Shown here: one piece after another, positions 22,461-36,300 of the stretch
How positions within the stretch are numbered: the first letter of the stretch is position 1
Layout of the letters: every line of letters starts with the position of its first letter
Assembly (NCBI GenBank): GCA_037176905.1
Contig: JBBBWG010011112.1
Coordinates: 1-64,000 of the forward strand
Reading direction: 5' to 3'
Length of the DNA stretch: 64,000 nt
Source: Azolla pinnata
Taxonomy: Eukaryota; Streptophyta; Polypodiopsida; Salviniales; Salviniaceae
Made by a program: the position numbers and the translations under genes
Notes under the pieces: generated by a model
Databases searched by the model: none
What the model was told of the DNA's origin: nothing
The model's input: only the letters and a program-made list of their open reading frames with translations

Positions 22461-23875
22461 AGATTGCAGAAGCAAAGAAACGGAGAACTGGAGCAGCTTT
22501 CTTCTTCTTTCCTTCCCGAATCTTTCCTTCCTTCCTTCCTTCCTTCTTCTTCTTCTTCAAGAACCTCGCCATACCATCATACAACCATGTAAGTTCTCTC
22601 TCTCTCTCTCTCTCGCTCGCTCTCTCTGTCTTCTTCTCTTTGATCCTATTGGCCTTCCTTCTATTCGTCCCCATTCATCTCCCAATCCCAATCCCAATCC
22701 GCTTCACTCATTCCATCATCCTTCCGATCCTCCTCCCTTTCTTAATCTTCACCATCACCATCGCCGTCATCTGTCATCGTCTCCTTCTCCTGCTCCTTCT
22801 CCTTCTCTTTTATTCTTGCTTGCTTGCTTCTCTGCCGTAGCCCATTACTGCTTCCTCCGATGCTACCTCATTCATCTTTTCTCCTTGCACCTGCTTTGCC
22901 CGACTCTTTTTCTTCTCCTAGTTTCTTTTCTCGAGTGCCAATGTCCCGACCTTACGGCTCTGTTTTGATTCTAACATTTCTCTGTCTACGCAGCCGTGAT
23001 CGCATGTGATCGCATCGTTTTCGATCTTCTTCATCGCTTTTTTCCATCCAGTTCCTTCCTTTCTTCTCGATAACTCATATCAATGCAATGCTCAAGTTTT
23101 ATGAAGAATTTTGAGTGTGATCATCCCTCTCCCTTTGTGCATTTGAAGCTTTCGATCTCTATGTACTGATCCTCCTAATGCTATCCTCTCAATAAAACTA
23201 TTTTCTGATTGCAGCAACAAAGGTCCGCATATTTGTTGTGCATTTCTCAATCCACCGATCGCCTGAGTGAACCTTGTGTTTGATTCTTTACCCTTCGTTT
23301 ATCCGGGCTTTTCTCAATTCATCATCATCTTTCCCTGTTTAGGTTTTTCTTGATCCTGTAACATTTCCCGATTAGGGCCTCTTCATCCATCGTATTGCCC
23401 GATTAATTATAAAACGTTCTGCTAGTTGTCTATATTGACTTAGTAGGGTTTTCGTATCCTTCTGCCCGTTGACCTATTAGGAGCGGTCAATCTCGCTCCT
23501 TTTCATATCCAAATGAGGGTTTTTTATCCGTCATATTGTCTGATGAGAGAGTTCTTTTCTGCGCAGTGACTAATCGGGGAGGGGTTAATCTCTCTCCCGT
23601 CCATTTTTCGAATTAGACTTCTCTTATCCTCCGCATTGCCTGATCAGGATGCTTTTCTGAACATTGACTTACTAGGATGAAATTAATCTCACTCCTTTCC
23701 ATTTTGCAAATTAGAATTATCTTTATGTTCTTTTAAGCTGAATAATTAGGGCTTCTCAATCCTGTGATTTCCAGAAAATTGGGAATTTTGAATTCTTTTC
23801 ATTGTCTGATCACAATTTTCTCAATCCTGGCGATTTCATGGTCAATAGTACGTGCTTTACATTGCCTGATCTTCG

Positions 23876-24571
23876 TCGTCCTTCTAATGCTCGACATTAT
23901 CTGATTGTTTCCAATCGAAGCTTAAGTTAAACCACTTTCTTGATCCTTATACTGCCTGATTAAAGTTAATTTCCATACTTATCTGGTTGTTTCCGATTGT
24001 GGCATCAATTTAACCAATTTGCTTTCTTTTTTTCCCCTGGATTACACCTGTTTTTAATCGCAACGATCCAGTATTGTGAATTTTGGGTCTGTCTAAATCA
24101 TACCCTGATTTGCCTGTTTGCTTTTTTTTCTGGAAAGTAGAGTGTAAATTGCCTGACTCTATGGAATTTAATAAAGAGTCAAGACCATAGGAAAACACTT
24201 TTCGACTCTAAAAGATAACAAAGAAGCAAGCATACTGTTAAGGAGATGACATCTTACATTGCTCCATTTGGGTCCTCTATGTTACCTGATCGTTTCCATC
24301 GAAAGATTAAATTAAACCATTTTCTTGATCCTCTATATTGCCTGATTAGAGTTTTTTTCTGTACTTATTTGATCGTTTCTGATTGCAGCTTCGTTTCTCT
24401 GTGTCCCTGGATCAGGGTTATTTTCAATCGCAATGGCCAAGTTTTTTCAAATTTGGATTCTTTCTGAAAATTGTAATGTAACTTGCCTGAGTTCATCAAA
24501 TATGATGAAGAGTGAAGACCATAGGATAATATTTTCCGACTCCAAAATATAACTAAGAAGAAAGCATACTC
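23876..24571. repeat. Diverged tandem duplication (~386 bp period) in the leader intron
   Basis: Segment 23876-24237 recurs at 24262-24571. Matching landmarks in order are CTGATTGTTTCC, AAACCA-TTTCTTGATCC, TGCCTGATTA, AATCGCAA, TTGCCTGA and AGACCATAGGA. The copies have many differences, so the duplication is old. Confidence 0.65.
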
Positions 24572-25660
24572 TCAGTCATCCAATTATTCCTTTTTCTGTT
24601 CTTTTATTTGGAGTTTCAAAAGCCTCTACATTTCCCTGATTTTGGAAGATTAATGTTTGGGGATGTTTCCGTTGTAGCCTACCTAGCCTGAGTTTGAATT
24701 AAAATTCAAATTTAACTATGTTTAGCAATACATGCCTTTACACGTGTTGGGTTATCTTCCATATGAGTTGACTTGCCACATTTGGCTAATTGTCAATTGC
24801 AATCTACGTTTCATCGTTTGGGTTCTTCCCAATCCTAGAACTAGCTGATCTATTTCTATTTTTTTCTTAAATAACCTTAATTTCCTGGTTTTGTTCTCTG
24901 ATTAGTTTTTTCGTTGGTTACTCTCGAGTATTGCGTACATTGTACGATTTCATCCCCCTCAAATGCAACATAAAGTGACTGATTTGGGATTTTGTTTCTA
25001 TTTGTTAGGTTGGATTCTTTATGATCGTATTATCCAAACTGCCCGATTTGGTATGCTTTCAATTGTAACCGAAATATCCTGATCGGAGTTTCTTTACAAA
25101 TTGTAACTCAAAAGCTTTCCTGATTTTTATTTCTTTCCAATTGTAACATAGCATCTGAAGTGTATCACTTCTCCTTTTCCATTTCCTAATTTGGGGCCCT
25201 TTCCCACTATGATGTAAAATGCATACGATCTTCTATGTCGCCTTTTTATTTCATAATTTTCGTTTCCTCACACTACTATTATCTTATCTAATTTGTTCAG
25301 TTATGTATGTTTTGGCCAGAATAGGATCGTTTCCAGTGCAAACTGCTTGTCACAATACTTTCTCCAGGCTGGTAAAGAATTCATGCATTTAGTGCGTTTT
25401 TTGTAGTTTGATTACCAGTAGTGCTGAAGCAGTTTACTACCTTTTTAGGTGTTAAAACACTGAAAATAGGAGGATTTTCTCTCATATATATGGAGGCAAA
25501 TTACTTTTGGCAGAAGAAGGCGCACATTCTCTTTGACAGGAGGGTCTTCTTGTATTTCTTCTGATATATGTTATCAGGTTGGCCTTTTTTCCAGTTACCT
25601 AGACAATCCGAACAAGCTTTTTTTATAAGAATTTGAAACGGTTATGATCATAGAAAGCCA

Positions 25661-25850
25661 TAAACGCTCAATGAAATATTGTCACTGCTCGATCAGATGC
25701 AGATTTCGATTTTGTGTAAAATCGATAAACTCTTAATGAAATATTGTCACTGCTCGATCAGATGCAGATTTCAATTTTGTGTAAAATCGATAAACGCTTA
25801 ATGAAATATTGTCACTGCTCGATCATACGCAGATTTTGATTTTGATGGAA
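25661..25850. repeat. 65-bp tandem repeat, 3 copies, in the leader intron
   Basis: Units begin TAAACGCTCA (25661), TAAACTCTTA (25726) and TAAACGCTTA (25791). Each continues ATGAAATATTGTCACTGCTC and then GATGCAGATTT. The first two are nearly identical. Confidence 0.9.
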
Positions 25851-26670
25851 ACTTGTTATTTATTGGACTTGTATTTGTATTTGTAATAAGCCAAAACAAA
25901 ACTGAAACATGTTTTTAGGTAGATAGGCAAACTTGGATTCTGAATATTTTCTTACCTCTTAAGAATCTATACTTTGAGAAAAAACCATTACATTTGTTCT
26001 GACACCCAAGTAATCATAGGAGCTCTGAGATGAATTTGTATCAATATTTCTGTAATGATTGATCATGCCCATATTGTACTGCCCCTCCAGGCCACAAGAT
26101 TTTTAAGATTCTCTTGTAGATCTGTAAAGTTGAAGAGGAAACCTTCTTATCAACTGTATTAGAGATCTGGACTAAATACTTTTTGACAGATTTCGTAGGG
26201 TCAAGTCATACATTTTCTAACTCAGGCAATTTTGAAACTTGATCGACTTGTGATTGTACTCTTAATATTATATCTTGTCCTCAGCAAAAGAGAAAACCAG
26301 AAATGTGATTTTAGGGGTCATTGATGTGGAATATTTCTGCAGATTCAAATCTGAACCTTCTGTCTTGCCAATTTGTTTCTTTTCTCTCTTTCTCTCTAAG
26401 TTTCTCACGCTAAAGATCTTCTTTTTCATTGCCACATAGCATGCAGATTATGGTTTTGTAGAATAAATTAGGAATTGCATTGGAAGAATGCCATTCAAAC
26501 ATTGTCTAGCCACTAGAATATGGTAATGTTTCTGGGAATTCTTATTTCTGGAAAAAACTAGAACTAGTATCTTGTCGTTTTGGATACACATATGTGAAAT
26601 ATGTATGCATGGAGTGTGAATTGATTTTGTTGTGCATGTTTGCAGGAATTCAGATCTCCCCTATCTCTAG

Positions 26671-29600
26671 ATGTCTACCATGTCAAATCCAGATCCTTCT
26701 GTTGTGAAACCTGGTTTTCAAGATGAAAGCTCCAGTAGGGTGGAGCCATGGTTTGCTGGCCCAGAAAAAAATTCAAGCATCTCTTCTTTTGATTGGCGAA
26801 AACCGGGTGATAAGCTCCACATGAATGGTGCATATGATTCTTCTGATCTGTTGAGTTCTCTTCTTGAAAGACCTTCTGAATTAAATGGGTTTTCAAGTTC
26901 CTTACCTGCACTTCTTCATGAAAAATGTGAGTATTTTAAATCCTATAATGTTATTTATTTAACGAGAACCTCATTGTGTATGTTGAAATTGGACTATTCG
27001 ATGTTTCAAAATCTATGTAGTAAATCTTAGCTCAAGGACCGACCAGTCAGATGATATACGAACCAATCAGGAGGCTGTGGAAGAGCCACTTGATGAAAAC
27101 ATAGTGACAAGAGCCATTGGGGACATTTTACCAAATGATGATGAACTTCTAGCTGGAATTACTGCTGATTTCATGAACTCTGCTGTAGAAGATAATGATG
27201 ATGACTTATTCAGTAGTGGGGGTGGTCTTGAGATGGATGGTGAAACTCAAGAAGGATTTAGTATGTACATGAGTAGACTAGATGGATTTTATGGACTAAC
27301 AAATACCCATGGGCCACCATCGAATGGACCCGGTTCTGTAATTGGTGAACACCCTTATGGAGAACATCCATCAAGAACTCTGTTCGTCCGTAATATCAAC
27401 AGTAATGTGGAGGATTCTGAACTGCAAATCTTATTTGAGGTATGAATCTTTCAAAATTTGGCATCCTGTATTTCGAAACAGACCATTCTCTGTTCAAAGT
27501 GAGAATAAAATTTCTTATGAATTTTGGTGGAATAGCAATATGGGGACATTCGTACTCTTTATACGGCATGCAAGCATCGGGGTTTTGTCATGATCTCTTA
27601 CTATGACATCCGAGCAGCTCGAAGTGCTATGCGTGCACTGCAGAATAAACCATTGCGGCGTAGGAAGCTTGATATTCATTTTTCTATCCCTAAGGTAAGA
27701 TTTCGCATTGAGTTTCTTTTCCAAATGAGGTAAGCAATATTGCAGAAAGGGTGACAATAATAAAATTTATTTCTGTGACAGGATAACCCATCTGACAAGG
27801 ATGTCAATCAGGGAACCCTTGTAGTGTTTAATCTTGATGCATCCGTGTCAAATGATGACCTTCGCCAAATATTTGGTCAGTATGGAGAAGTAAAAGAGGT
27901 AATGTATGTTTTCAAAGTTTCTGTTTGTTTTATGGCAGTTGAAGAAATTTAGCTAATTTTTAAGTGCTTGAAAACCTACAGATCCGTGAAACTCCTCATA
28001 AGCGACACCATAAATTCATTGAATTTTATGATGTTAGAGCAGCAGAAGCAGCATTGAGAGCATTGAACAGAAGTGATATTGCAGGTAAACGGATAAAGCT
28101 GGAGCCGAGTCGTCCTGGTGGTGCAAGGAGAAGGTATTGCAATTCATTGAATGAAGCGTAACATTATAATCTATTGCTATTGGAGGTTTCTATCTTACCT
28201 GCAAACCTTAAAATTATCCAATATGGCTGGATTTGAATGCAGATAGTGAATTTCCATGTGAAGTGTTTTCTTTGTCCAGAATTAAGTGATGGAAATTTGT
28301 ATATTCATGTTACCCTATTTGTAATTATTGAGGGACATGCACTGATGCCACCCTTTTCTTTACACAGTTTGATGCAGCAACTTGGTCAGGATCATGATCA
28401 AGAGGATGTGCGATTGTATCGACAGCAATCCAGTCCACCAGTCCCCAACTCTCCTCCAGGTCGATACAGAAACTATAGAAATATTCCGTAGGTTGCAGGT
28501 TTTTTCTTTCAGTTTATTTTTGAGTTTTGATAGATCATGGCCTGATATCCAACACAGGCCATTTTTCTTCATGGGGACATTTTGGAAGCCCTCTAGAGAG
28601 TGGACCTGTCAGGTTTTCCCATCTTCCTCCTGGTTCTTCCACACCCATCATGAACAAAAATCATCTGCCAAGTTTGCCAAATCCTCGAGTTGGAACTATT
28701 GGGAGTCATTTGGGGCGGAACAATCAGGTCGATCCTGGCTTAGCCTCTCTTCAGTCAGATCTTGGGGTAAAAGGGATATTGCCCCATCATGCTCACTCTT
28801 TTCCAGAGTATAGTGATGGTGTGACACCATTTCACAATCCATCACAACCCATTACTGCAGCTTTTGCTGCTAGCACCAGCCTAAGAGGGGCACCTAATGG
28901 GCCTTCTGAGAATGAATGTTCAACAAGGCTTCCGAGGACAAGCAACAATCTGTCTTTATTTGAGCATGCTCCTGGAGGTAATATTAGCGTTTCATTATTG
29001 AATGTGAAGATACGCTGTCGGTAGACTATTGATGAGAAAGAAGGCTATATATTAATGGGCTGTTTTTTGGATATATTTGAGCATAGGCCCAGGGATTTCT
29101 AGCAACCAAGGAGCGATTTCCGGATCTGCTGGAAGTAGCTCATTGTCAGGACCACAGTTCCTGTGGGGTAATTCTAGCTCCTTCCAAAAGAGCTCTTCAC
29201 CAGTGGTTTGGTCAAACACTTCATCTATGATGACCAACTTCAGTGGACAATCTCAACCTTTTGACTACTCCTCGAGAATACACCATCCACATTATGTCGG
29301 TAATAATGGTTTTCATTTGCAAAGACATCATGTTGGATCGGCTCCATCAGGAGATCCTTCCTATCTCGAGAAGCAGTTTGCCTATACTCGTGAATCCCAT
29401 GATGTCCCATACTATGTTCCTGGTTCTGTAAGCTCTATGAATGTCTCTGGGATGATGAGCCTAGGGGGTTCCCACCACACTAATGGCTTTCTCGATAATG
29501 GTACTCCGAATATGGGACCAATGTCACCACATCATCATCGAACCCCTATGTTTCCACCAAGTGGAATGATATTAAGCAGTCATTTTGATATGATTGGGGG

Positions 29601-30647
29601 TGATCGTGGCCGTTTTCGGAGGATGGACAATGGTGTATCCCAAGCTGACAATAAAAAACAGTACCAGCTTGATATCGATCGGATTTTACGGGGTGACGAC
29701 AATCGGACAACTCTTATGATAAAGAATATACCAAACAAGTAAACTCGACTCATTTTTCATTATATGCTTTAGAGTGCATGTCTCTAGGAGTAGTACTTGA
29801 CAGTTCTTTTTCTCTCATGGTTTTGGGTCCAGGTACACTTCGAAGATGCTTTTATCTACCATCGATGAGAATCACAAAGGAATGTATGATTTTTTGTATC
29901 TGCCCATTGATTTCAAGGTAAAAACTTCAACAGGAGACTTTTAGGACAACTAGTTTTTTTTTTCGGCAACATTTCTCTAACTTGGATGTTTTTGTTCTTG
30001 CAGAATAAGTGCAATGTCGGGTATGCCTTTATAAATATGACTTCTCCAGAACATATTATTCCAATTTATCAGGTATAGTAATTAGAAACACATATGGAGT
30101 TTTCTCTTTTTCACTTCCCTTTCCAGTAGACCAATATTTGAGGAATGGGAACAGTGTGATGATACCTTATCTTATACAACTAGTTAATGTACCCAATTAT
30201 TGGTGACAACTTGCCTCATGTGATTAACTCATTTGGGTGGTGTTGGCTTAATAAAAAATAGTCTTTCAACGGGAAGAAGTGGGAGAAGTTTAATAGTGAG
30301 AAGGTGGTATCGTTAGCATATGCACGCATACAAGGAAAGGCTGCATTGGTGGCACATTTCCAGAATTCAAGCCTGATGAACGAGGATAAGCGGTGCAGAC
30401 CCATCCTTCTGAATTCAGATGGTCCAGAAACCAGTGAGCAGGTAATCTCTACATATAGTTCATTGCAGCATCCAGTTTTTCAACGTTGATGAATACAATT
30501 TTCTTTTGAAATCAATAGGAGGCAATGTATGAGGCAATCAGCTTGCCTCCATTAGCACCTAGCAACACCTCATCAGAGTCCATGTCCAAGGCTGACAGCC
30601 AAGATGGTGCTGGTTCTAGCTCTACGATGAGTTCGGATTCTCCTTAA
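26671..30647 (+). CDS. Mei2-like RNA-binding protein (AML family), three RRMs
   Basis: Plant relative of fission yeast Mei2, an RNA-binding regulator; plant AML genes act in meiosis and vegetative development. Coding exons: 26671-26926, 27021-27439, 27536-27694, 27782-27898, 27982-28133, 28368-28459, 28558-28977, 29087-29738, 29833-29917, 30004-30072, 30262-30441, 30519-30647. Phases close to 909 aa, about the length of Arabidopsis AML1. RRM1 (about 203-278) starts RTLFVRNINSNVEDSELQ. RRM2 (about 286-367) includes GTLVVFNLDASVSNDDL. The diagnostic C-terminal Mei2 RRM (about 744-862) includes [36 protein letters not shown] and NSSLMNEDKRCRPIL. The middle is Ser/Pro/Gly/His-rich and probably disordered. 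The N-terminal region has an acidic block (EDNDDDLFSSGGGLEMDG) also seen in AML proteins. A 25-nt leader piece precedes the ATG after the 4 kb leader intron. Confidence 0.95.
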
Positions 30648-33320
30648 AAAACAAAATCATTGGGGTTTTTGCGGTACATTTTTCTTCTGGATTGGAATAA
30701 GTGTATAAAAGGAAAAAAAAAGATGGTCTCTTGCTGTTGCACGAAAGCTTCTACGGCAACGAAACCGCAAAGGGAAGCCCTAAATATGGCATGCATGAAG
30801 AAGCTGTCCTTTTTTCCAAAGATATGGATACGTCCAAAGATCAATTGGAAGGGGAAAAGAGAGGAATCCTTTGAGGTGGTAAATATATATACATACATAC
30901 ATACATTTATATAAAAGAGTGAGTCTCGTGTGTATAATATGATATACTCGAGATGGGTTCGGATGAAGGAAGTTGGCCCCGTTTTTGGCGAAGATCTTTT
31001 TTGATATACTGATTAACACATTCTTTAATTTGGGTTTGGGAGAGTTTTAACTTAGAGGTGAAGGTTGGTGCCTAGCAAGCCACAGGTGTTTTGAGTGCTC
31101 GAATCCAGCCCGCTTTGACCAGGTAAACAAAAGAAGATGACGATGAAGAAGAAGAGTATATCTTCAATTCATTTACAAAATATTGGAAGGTGTGCTGGTT
31201 TATGGATGGATGGACCATATCCAGCTCTTTGTATGTAAAGAGGCTATTCATAGAAGAGACTTGGCAACTGTTTCTTCTTCTTTTCTTTCCCATTTTATCG
31301 GTGTACAGTCTAACCGATCGAGACATTTCAAAGGAAAGCTTCTGTTGTATCGGATGCATTTCTTTCTTTTCTTTCCTTTTCTTTTCTTTGTTGGCTTGAA
31401 ATTCGTCGTGTTTTCTCCGATGAAACTCAACATTGTAATACTATCATCATCAGCAGTCTGTTGTTGAAACGGATTCTTTTTAAATCTCCCCCTCCCCATT
31501 ACCATCTGCTCATTTCCAACAGAGAATAAACAAGAGTGAGGTCCTTTGAAGCTAACTCATATGTGGTGTTTCTGCAAAAGAAAAGAAAGAAAATGCAGCT
31601 AACAATGGCTGGAAAGCTGCAATTTCTTTTTTGCTGTATCATATGCTTTGCTTACAGCCAAGCCAGCTCCTTTTTTTGATTGAAATGCCAGATGATCTTT
31701 CTTTTTATACTGATGATGCTGATGACAGTTGTACAAGTGTTTTTTCCTTTTTCTTTTTCTTTTCCATCTCATGACCAAATGAAGTTCAGCAAATCTGTTG
31801 CGGGCGCAGACGGGGATCGTTGTTTTGCCAAAGAATTTCATGTTGTTTCTTTCCTTCCTTCTTGTGGTTTGCTCCTTGGAATATGATAATGCCCAAATTT
31901 GGAATGGATCCAAATCTGTGTTTTGCTCCTTCCTTTTACAACACAAATATTTGTGAAATTCCACAAATCTTCTGTTTTTGATGCAATTTCGCGCCGTTCT
32001 ATTTCTCTACATGTGTGTTTTGCTCCTTCCTTACAGCAACACAGTACACGTTGCGAAATTTCGGAATGGATCCAGATTTGTTGTTTCAATGATGGGTTTG
32101 ATCCTTCTTCCTGATATAACAGAAATGGTGAGCCCATCAATGGCATAAAATATCGCCCACATTTTGCATGCGAATTCATTACTTTTACGCGCATTGCAAG
32201 AGAGCTTAGAACGAGCTGCTGAGGATGAATCTTTACCGTAGAACATTCTTTTATGCAGTCAGGATCGATCCATCCTTAAAATCTTTGCTTATCTTTACCT
32301 TAGAACATTCTTTTCTGCAGTCAGCTTCAATCCATCCTGAAAATCTCTGCTTTTTATTTTTTTTACTTGTGCATGTTAGATCAGGCAACACGAATCCGGT
32401 TTGTGGCTTGTTTGGCTATAACGCTATGTACTTGGCCCGACGTCTTGACAAGTCATTTTTGTTGAATAAGAAATCGCTCTATATCTACATATATAAAATA
32501 AGAGAGGAACATCTACTGCCACAGACGGAGCTGGTGCGCACCGGCATTCGCCAAGATTTTCCTACAGATCATCTGGGAGGATTTGCTGCATCTGTCGATG
32601 ATGATGACATTGCCCAAAAAAGTCAAGGCCTATTATAATATTCATGATTCGATCAAAGCCCGAGCTCAAAAGGTTCATCCAATGGCAGCACATCGAGCGA
32701 AACCTCCAGATCTAGCCACAAGCCAGAAAAACCGCTCCGATCCATCAATCTGGATGGACCGCCATGCTCGACATACGTCGCGAAACAGCTCCTTCGGGCC
32801 TCGATTTGGAGCAGGGCAGAGAGCTCGAAAACTTCGGGCGATCCCAGCGCAAACGAGCAATGGCTCTCGGAGACCGAAAAATGAAAATTTAGCCCGTACA
32901 GACAGATGGCAAGCCGATGATCGACGTGATCATCATGACCGTGATCGATTCCCGTAGCCTCGACGACATACGCTCATACAGAATGATGATCCGCGAGCAG
33001 AGAGGACATACGCTATTTTATACGGGATAACAATGTTCGAACCAGAGGCACGATTCGATCCATTACATACGCACACATACATGTTCATGCACATGCACAT
33101 ATACATGTTCATGCACATGCACACATACATGTTCATGCACATGCACACATACATGTTCATGCACATGCACACATGCATATGTCCTTGTACATACGGTTAC
33201 CCTATGTACGCGTACATATACGTACAATTGCACCGATACGTGCGCCGTATACTCGTGCGCATACGGATACGAATACTCTGTGGGGATAAGCCATCGTACA
33301 TGTCGAAGAAGACTTGAGCG
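30648..33320. other. Intergenic region between the Mei2-like and PPR-SMR genes
   Basis: The 3' UTR of the Mei2-like gene probably extends to about 31550 (AATAAA at about 31525). Beyond it, a phrase near GGATCCAAATCTGTGTTTTG occurs twice (about 31905 and 32068, imperfect), and a ~66-bp unit (CTTTACCGTAGAACATTCTT) is duplicated at about 32231-32352. A 24-bp repeat lies at 33076-33176. No gene was recognised. Confidence 0.5.
33076..33176. repeat. 24-bp tandem repeat, 4 copies
   Basis: CATGTTCATGCACATGCA recurs at 33080, 33104, 33128 and 33152 with an exact 24-bp spacing. It lies about 150 bp upstream of the PPR-SMR start codon and is itself alternating purine-pyrimidine in character. Confidence 0.92.
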
Positions 33321-36300
33321 ATGGCGATGGCGACGACGAGCTCCGTGCCTCGCCATCTTCCTCTGCACAGCCATGGCTTCTCCGCAAACCCTAGGTCGCA
33401 GCCTCGCCTGCCTCCTTGCCTGCTCGGCAACATTCCCTCGCAGGCCCTCTCCGCCAACGCCCAAGGAGCTATCACCATCGCCAGCAGCAGCAGCAGCAAG
33501 ACACGAACCGCAATGCCGATCCCGACGGACCCCCTTCCTCGTCCTTCTCCTAAGATCAAGCGCTTCGCTCACTTGTCGCATCTTCTACCCCAGCTCGCCT
33601 CTGCGGATTCCTCCCGAGAAGGATCGGTTTCCTCCATCCTGCTCCCCTTTGTCGGTAGCTTGAACGGCGAGGATTGGAACTTCTTGGTCTCGGAAGTTGG
33701 ACTGAAGAGCTGGCAGAACAGTTTTGAAGTCTTCCGTATCTTTGCGGAAGAAGAAAAGAAAAAGGAGGAGAAAGGCAACCGCAACGACGAGGGAGAATGC
33801 AGCAAGGGAGGTAATGCTCCAACCGCTTTGAAGATCTATACTTCCCTCATCAGGGTTTTGTCCAAAAATGGGAGGAACGAAGAGGTCAAGGTTATCATGG
33901 AGAAGATGAGGAAAGAAGAGATTGCCATGGATGCCACTTTCTTCAATGCTTTGTTTAGGTCTTTCTCCGAGAGAGGTGAAATAGCAGAGATATCACAAGG
34001 TTTCCTTCAGATGGAGGCATTGGGCATCAAGCCTGATCGTCTCTCCTATGAAATGGTACGCTATAACGCTACACTTCTTTCAGTATTTCTTATTTGAAGG
34101 GTTTAGGGTTTAGTGACTTGCAAATGAGAAGAGGCCAATCTGGCTTGGTGCGCTTTCTTTTCTCCGACACTGATTTGTTTTTCTTTAACAATGCCTTTAA
34201 ATATTACAGTAATTTTGATTCGTCTTGGGAAGAATATAGAAATTTCTGGTTTCTGACTAAGAACATAGATCAAAAAATGAATTTTGATGAGCTTTTATTT
34301 TTGTTTTTGGGGGGATTGTTACACACACACGGCTTGGGACTGGGATGGCTTTGACCCATCATGCCTTGCCCAAAAAGGCTTAGAAGTCTGCTTAAGGAAT
34401 CTTAAATGTAGTGCCTTTGGGTCCTCAAAGAAACGATTTTTGCAAAGAGCATAACTGAAACACACCACGCTTCTTTTCTTGATCGAAATTAGAGGGACCT
34501 ATCTAATTACATGACAAGGGTGATAATATTCTACTTGGGAAGAGTTTGAAAATGTCCAGAAACATTTTCTTACAAGCTTTCTTCAAGTGAAGCAACAAAG
34601 CCCATATATGTTCCTACTTCTTGAGACTGAATCACTTTCTGTTGAAATCATAGTTGTGGAAAGAGTTATGGGCTACATACATAAGTTTCATTCTCTCACA
34701 CTGAGGAGTCTTTCAATTATATGCATATGATTCTCTCGGAACAGTATTCAGTCAAAATGTTTTGGATTCATCATTACAGGAACATTATATTGTATGTGTT
34801 TGATAATCGCCATAGACTGTTTGCCAGTGTTCTCCAAAACATGTTTGAGTATGTTGTCTATAATGAATAAAAACTGATGGCTTTGTGACAAAGCATGAGA
34901 TTAAAAAAATTACTCAAACCAATGTTTATCAATCCATTTGATTTTTGCTCAACACTTTGTCGTTTTGGTAGCTGATTTCAGCTTGCTTGCATGAAGAGTC
35001 CGTTGGTATAGAGAAACCTGTCAAAATATTGGAAGACATGATCAGGAATGGTTTATCTGTCAGTGCAAACACTTTCAGAGACTTGATCAGTGGCTTTTGG
35101 AGATTACAAGACCTTGAAGGCGCAGAAAAAGTTTTTGGGCTGATGCAAGCTGCAGGTCATCAACCAGAATTGAAGGTACGGTAACTTGCATTTTTCACCA
35201 GAAGCCTACTCTTCTGAAATTGTCATGTACCGAATATCTATTAGTTCACCGAGAGAGTATATAATTTATTGCACAGATTCATACGAAGGGGGTGCCCAGA
35301 ATTGATGATGAATCTACAGACGAGTAAACTTAGTGGCAAAGAAATCCTGCATGCTCAGTACACCATCACTATTGGACATGGTAGATCTCTATGCGTGCAC
35401 GTTATAATTGAACACAGTATTACTAGTGGACATGGTAGATCTCTGTGCGTGCACGTTATAATTGAACACAGTATTGGCTGATTCCTATCATTACCACATA
35501 ATTAGATGATTCCTATGAATCTTAGGCATCTTAGTATTTGAATCAGCTGATCTCTCCACTTAACAAGAGTTTGTGAGTTCAGTCGTTATGAGTGAAGATC
35601 CAGGGTTCTTTCAAACAAGTACCTAGTAGACCTGCATGCCAGTCTGCATGCTTACTGAAGTTTCCAAATGCGAAGAGTATTGGTTGAAATGTTTTGAGTC
35701 ATTCATAAAAATGTTGTATAGATGTATGCTCCGTTAATATATCTCCCTGTATCTTCAGCTTGGTTGAGCGTGATTCCCTTACTGTAATGAGGATAGACTT
35801 TGTAATCTTATGTTGCTGATTGTAACCGTATATCACTTCTCTGTCCTCCAATCCACAGGCTAGATTCTTATGTGTAAGCTGATTATTTTACCTATTCTTA
35901 ATTCTGGATCCTCGTACAGGTTGTACTTAAATTGATGCAACTTAATGGAAATAAAGGCAATCATCAAAGGAATTTTGAACTTTTCAAATTGCTGAAAGAA
36001 TCAGGTGTCAAGCAACTTGATGCAGCCTATGTCTATCGCCTTCATGCATGTTGCAAAGCTGGACTTCTAAAGCAATCCCAAGAATCATTCAACAAATTCC
36101 AAAGTGTATGGAACAAAACTCTGTATCTCTACATGTTCCTAATATGTGCCTTGTTTTCTTTTTCCATATGATTAAATGTTTGAAAAATTTGTGATCGAAT
36201 ATTTATATCATCTAAATCAGAGATGACACAACCCTGCCACAAGCATGAAGAAACCACCCGAGATGTTCTGTTTCCAACATGGTGGTTTACAATTGTCTTT

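Larger units (their letters stand above)
22589..26645 (+). other. 4 kb leader (5' UTR) intron of the Mei2-like gene
   Basis: The donor is CCAT/GTAAGT at 22589 followed by a CT run. The acceptor TTTGCAG ends at 26645, 25 bases before the ATG. The intron is T-rich, carries many degenerate copies of a TTGCCTGATTAG-like motif, and contains a ~386-bp duplication and a 65-bp triplication. Long leader introns are common in plant regulatory genes. The donor is inferred; a transcript is needed to confirm it. Confidence 0.6.
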
